Positions 62,557 through 64,000 of a stretch of 64,000 bases of DNA are shown here, in pieces; position 1 is the first letter of the stretch, and the number at the start of each line of letters is the position of its first letter. The notes under the pieces were generated by a model. It did no database searches, was not told where the DNA came from, and saw only the letters and a list, made by a program, of their open reading frames with translations. The position numbers and the translations under genes were made by a program. This stretch comes from Promicromonospora umidemergens (GTDB lineage: Bacteria; Actinomycetota; Actinomycetes; Actinomycetales; Cellulomonadaceae): the NCBI RefSeq assembly GCF_024171995.1, contig NZ_JAMTCT010000024.1, positions 18,353 through 82,352 on the forward strand, read 5' to 3'.

Positions 62557-63651
62557 GTGAGCCAGCCGCTCTACCTCGAGGTGTACGAGAAGCTCCGCGA
62601 CGCGATCCACGCGGGGACGTACCGGGTCGGCGACCGGATGCCCGCGGAGGCCGAGCTGACCAAGCAGCTCGGGGTCAGCGCCATCACGCTCAAGCGCGCG
62701 ATGGACCTGCTGCGCGCCGACGGTTACATCACGCGCCGGCCCCGGCTCGGCACCATCGTCGTGAGCGAGACCGCTACGACCGCCGTCAGCACCGGGAGCG
62801 GACCCACGCCCCTGATCGGATGCGTCCTGACCGACTTCGACGACACCTTCGGCACGCGGGTGCTCGCCGGGCTGCTCGACGCGTCGAGCACCGTCGCGAA
62901 CGTCGTGGTCAAGCGCAGCCTCGGCAACCGCGAGGCGGAGGACGACATCGTGCGGGCGCTCGTGGCCGACGGCGTCCAGGGGCTGATCCTCGAACCGAGC
63001 TCGTCGCAGTACGTACCCCCGGCGGTGCTGGAGCTCATCACCCAGTCGTTCCCGGTGGCCATCCTGGACCGTGTGTTCGACGGGGTCCCGGTGTCGTCGG
63101 TCTGCTCCGACAACGTCTCGGCGGGGCGGCAGGCCGCCGACGTCCTCTTCGCCTCGGGGTACGACCATGTCGGGCTGGTGTCGGCCGCGAGCACCGTCTC
63201 GACCGTGCAGGACCGGCTCGACGGCGTCGTCGCCGCCCACGCCACCCGGCACGTGCCGTTCGACCCGGCGCACCAGTTCCGGAAGGTCCGGTCGACGGTT
63301 CCCGGGAGCGCCGTCTCGCCGGACGACGACCTCGCCGAGCTCGAGAAGTTCCTGAGCGCCAACCCGGGCGTGACGGGCCTGGTCGCTACCGAGTACAACA
63401 TCGCCGTCCTGCTGCGCGAGGCGGCGCAGCGCGCCGGCCGGACGGTGCCGGGGGACCTCGGCATCGTCTGCTTCGACCACCCGGACGCCTCCTACGACCA
63501 GGCGCGCTACCGGTTCACCCACATCCGGCAGGACGAGACGCGGATGGGGCACGAGGTGGTCGACCTCGTCCTCGCCCAGATCCGTGGTGGGGGGCAGGTC
63601 ACCAAGGTCGCGCTGCCGACCGAACTGGTGCCGGGCAGCTCGACGCGCTGA
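62557..63651 (+). CDS. GntR-HTH / LacI-type effector regulator
   Basis: 364 aa from GTG 62557 behind GAAAGGG. N-terminal GntR winged HTH (LYLEVYEKLRDAIHAGTYRVGDRMP; LGVSAITLKRAMDLLRADGYITRRPRLGT, to about 70), then a periplasmic-binding-like sugar domain (IGCVLTDFDDTFGTRVLAGL; VLFASGYDHVGLVSA; GLVATEYNIAVLLREAAQ; CFDHPDASY). This AraR-like architecture responds to sugars. The ligand is probably mannose or a mannosyl sugar because it follows GH125 by 63 bases. Confidence 0.9.
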   Translation: MSQPLYLEVYEKLRDAIHAGTYRVGDRMPAEAELTKQLGVSAITLKRAMDLLRADGYITRRPRLGTIVVSETATTAVSTGSGPTPLIGCVLTDFDDTFGTRVLAGLLDASSTVANVVVKRSLGNREAEDDIVRALVADGVQGLILEPSSSQYVPPAVLELITQSFPVAILDRVFDGVPVSSVCSDNVSAGRQAADVLFASGYDHVGLVSAASTVSTVQDRLDGVVAAHATRHVPFDPAHQFRKVRSTVPGSAVSPDDDLAELEKFLSANPGVTGLVATEYNIAVLLREAAQRAGRTVPGDLGIVCFDHPDASYDQARYRFTHIRQDETRMGHEVVDLVLAQIRGGGQVTKVALPTELVPGSSTR

Positions 63652-63836
63652 GGGTGCCGGGCGGGCGGCCGCGTGGGCGGGTGCCGAGTCCGACTCGGGG
63701 GCATGCGGCAGTCCGACGGCCCGCCTCGTTCGTGCCGCCTGCTCAGCAGGGTGGTTCGTCGGGGCGGGATGATCGGGTCGAGTCGAGTCGGGCCGGTTCG
63801 TGTCTGGCCGGGTGAGGTGGGGTCGAGTCGGCCTGC

Positions 63837-64000
63837 TTAGAAGGGTGGTTGGTCGGGGTCGGTCGGGCTTGTGGGGTCGGTCGGTGCTGCCTGGTTCGGT
63901 ATGGCTCCGGGTTCGGTGGTCTGGTAGCTGCGGGGTAGGCGTTGGCCGGTGAGGGCGTGGAGGGTGAGGTCGCCGCTGGTGTCGGGGTCGATCTGGTCGA
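63837..64000 (-). CDS. DUF222/HNH endonuclease C-terminal fragment (cut by window edge)
   Basis: The minus strand is open from the edge to TAA at 63837-63839, giving 54 codons: DQIDPDTSGDLTLHALTGQR and then LPRSYQTTEPGAIP, ending TDPDQPPF. The TGQRLPRSYQ block and PPF end match the tail after the HNH motif in the gene at 18678-20600 (TGHRY..., DDPPF). So a second member of the same family begins outside the window. The nuclease motif itself is not visible here. Confidence 0.65.
   Translation of the reverse strand, partial: DQIDPDTSGDLTLHALTGQRLPRSYQTTEPGAIPNQAAPTDPTSPTDPDQPPF

Noticed and set aside
63652..63836. GGTCGAGTCG-type repeats suspected as CRISPR or small gene
   Set aside because: No regular repeat-spacer pattern and no convincing start; low-complexity intergenic sequence next to the HNH fragment.

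Overview
The window is about 71% G+C, with dense operons, frequent ATGA/GTGA start-stop overlaps and GTG starts. Gene content (F420-type nitroreductase, DUF222/HNH '13E12-like' endonucleases, CsoR copper control, GntR-rich sugar clusters, many secreted glycosidases) points to a high-GC actinobacterium. My best guess is a Micrococcales soil or plant-polymer degrader close to Promicromonosporaceae/Cellulomonadaceae. That placement is inference. No rRNA, tRNA, CRISPR, IS element or prophage was seen. No gap between genes exceeds about 230 bases.

Layout. (1) 1-6228, aldarate module: a LysR gene cut by the window edge, divergent from a tripartite tricarboxylate-type transporter (tctC-tctB-tctA) with a universal stress protein, then on the other strand a GntR/FCD regulator and an L-talarate/galactarate dehydratase. 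(2) 6309-11697: an extended SDR, a CmtR-like ArsR sensor with two CDF metal exporters, TetR, a deazaflavin nitroreductase and an epoxide hydrolase. (3) 11806-17436: a GntR regulator and a tightly coupled hydroxyproline-catabolism operon (three-part D-hydroxyproline dehydrogenase, DapA-family deaminase, Hyp epimerase). (4) 17458-25369: aldo/keto reductase, an HNH endonuclease behind a LexA-like box, DUF5946, MarR with an RND exporter, and a small L7/L12-like membrane protein. (5) 25430-32026, copper resistance: copZ, a Met-rich exported protein, copA, a YHS protein, csoR and a CopB-type ATPase, with three CsoR boxes at two promoters.

(6) 32063-49741, sialoglycan utilisation: two tandem-duplicated secreted sialidases; a minus-strand operon GntR / Gfo-Idh-MocA x2 / nagB; divergent from it a peptide-type ABC importer (with a fused permease-ATPase), N-acetylneuraminate lyase, ROK kinase and nanE; then a secreted GH97 glycosidase with carbohydrate-binding modules. 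Together these would release sialic acid, import it, and convert it through ManNAc and ManNAc-6-P to GlcNAc-6-P and then fructose-6-P. nagA is not in the window. (7) 49836-53047: DUF808, GNAT, SDR and MerR. (8) 53025-63651, second glycan module: LacI, a sugar ABC importer without ATPase, GH78 rhamnosidase, SDR, GH125 mannosidase and a GntR/periplasmic-binding-type regulator. (9) 63837-64000: the 3' end of a second DUF222/HNH gene.

Notable structure: a roughly 1.5-kb tandem duplication that copied the tail of copB along with the sialidase; large hairpins at 3' gene ends that often contain the last codons of a gene; a LexA-like box at the HNH gene; and a shared operator candidate linking the sialidases to the nag/nan divergent promoter.
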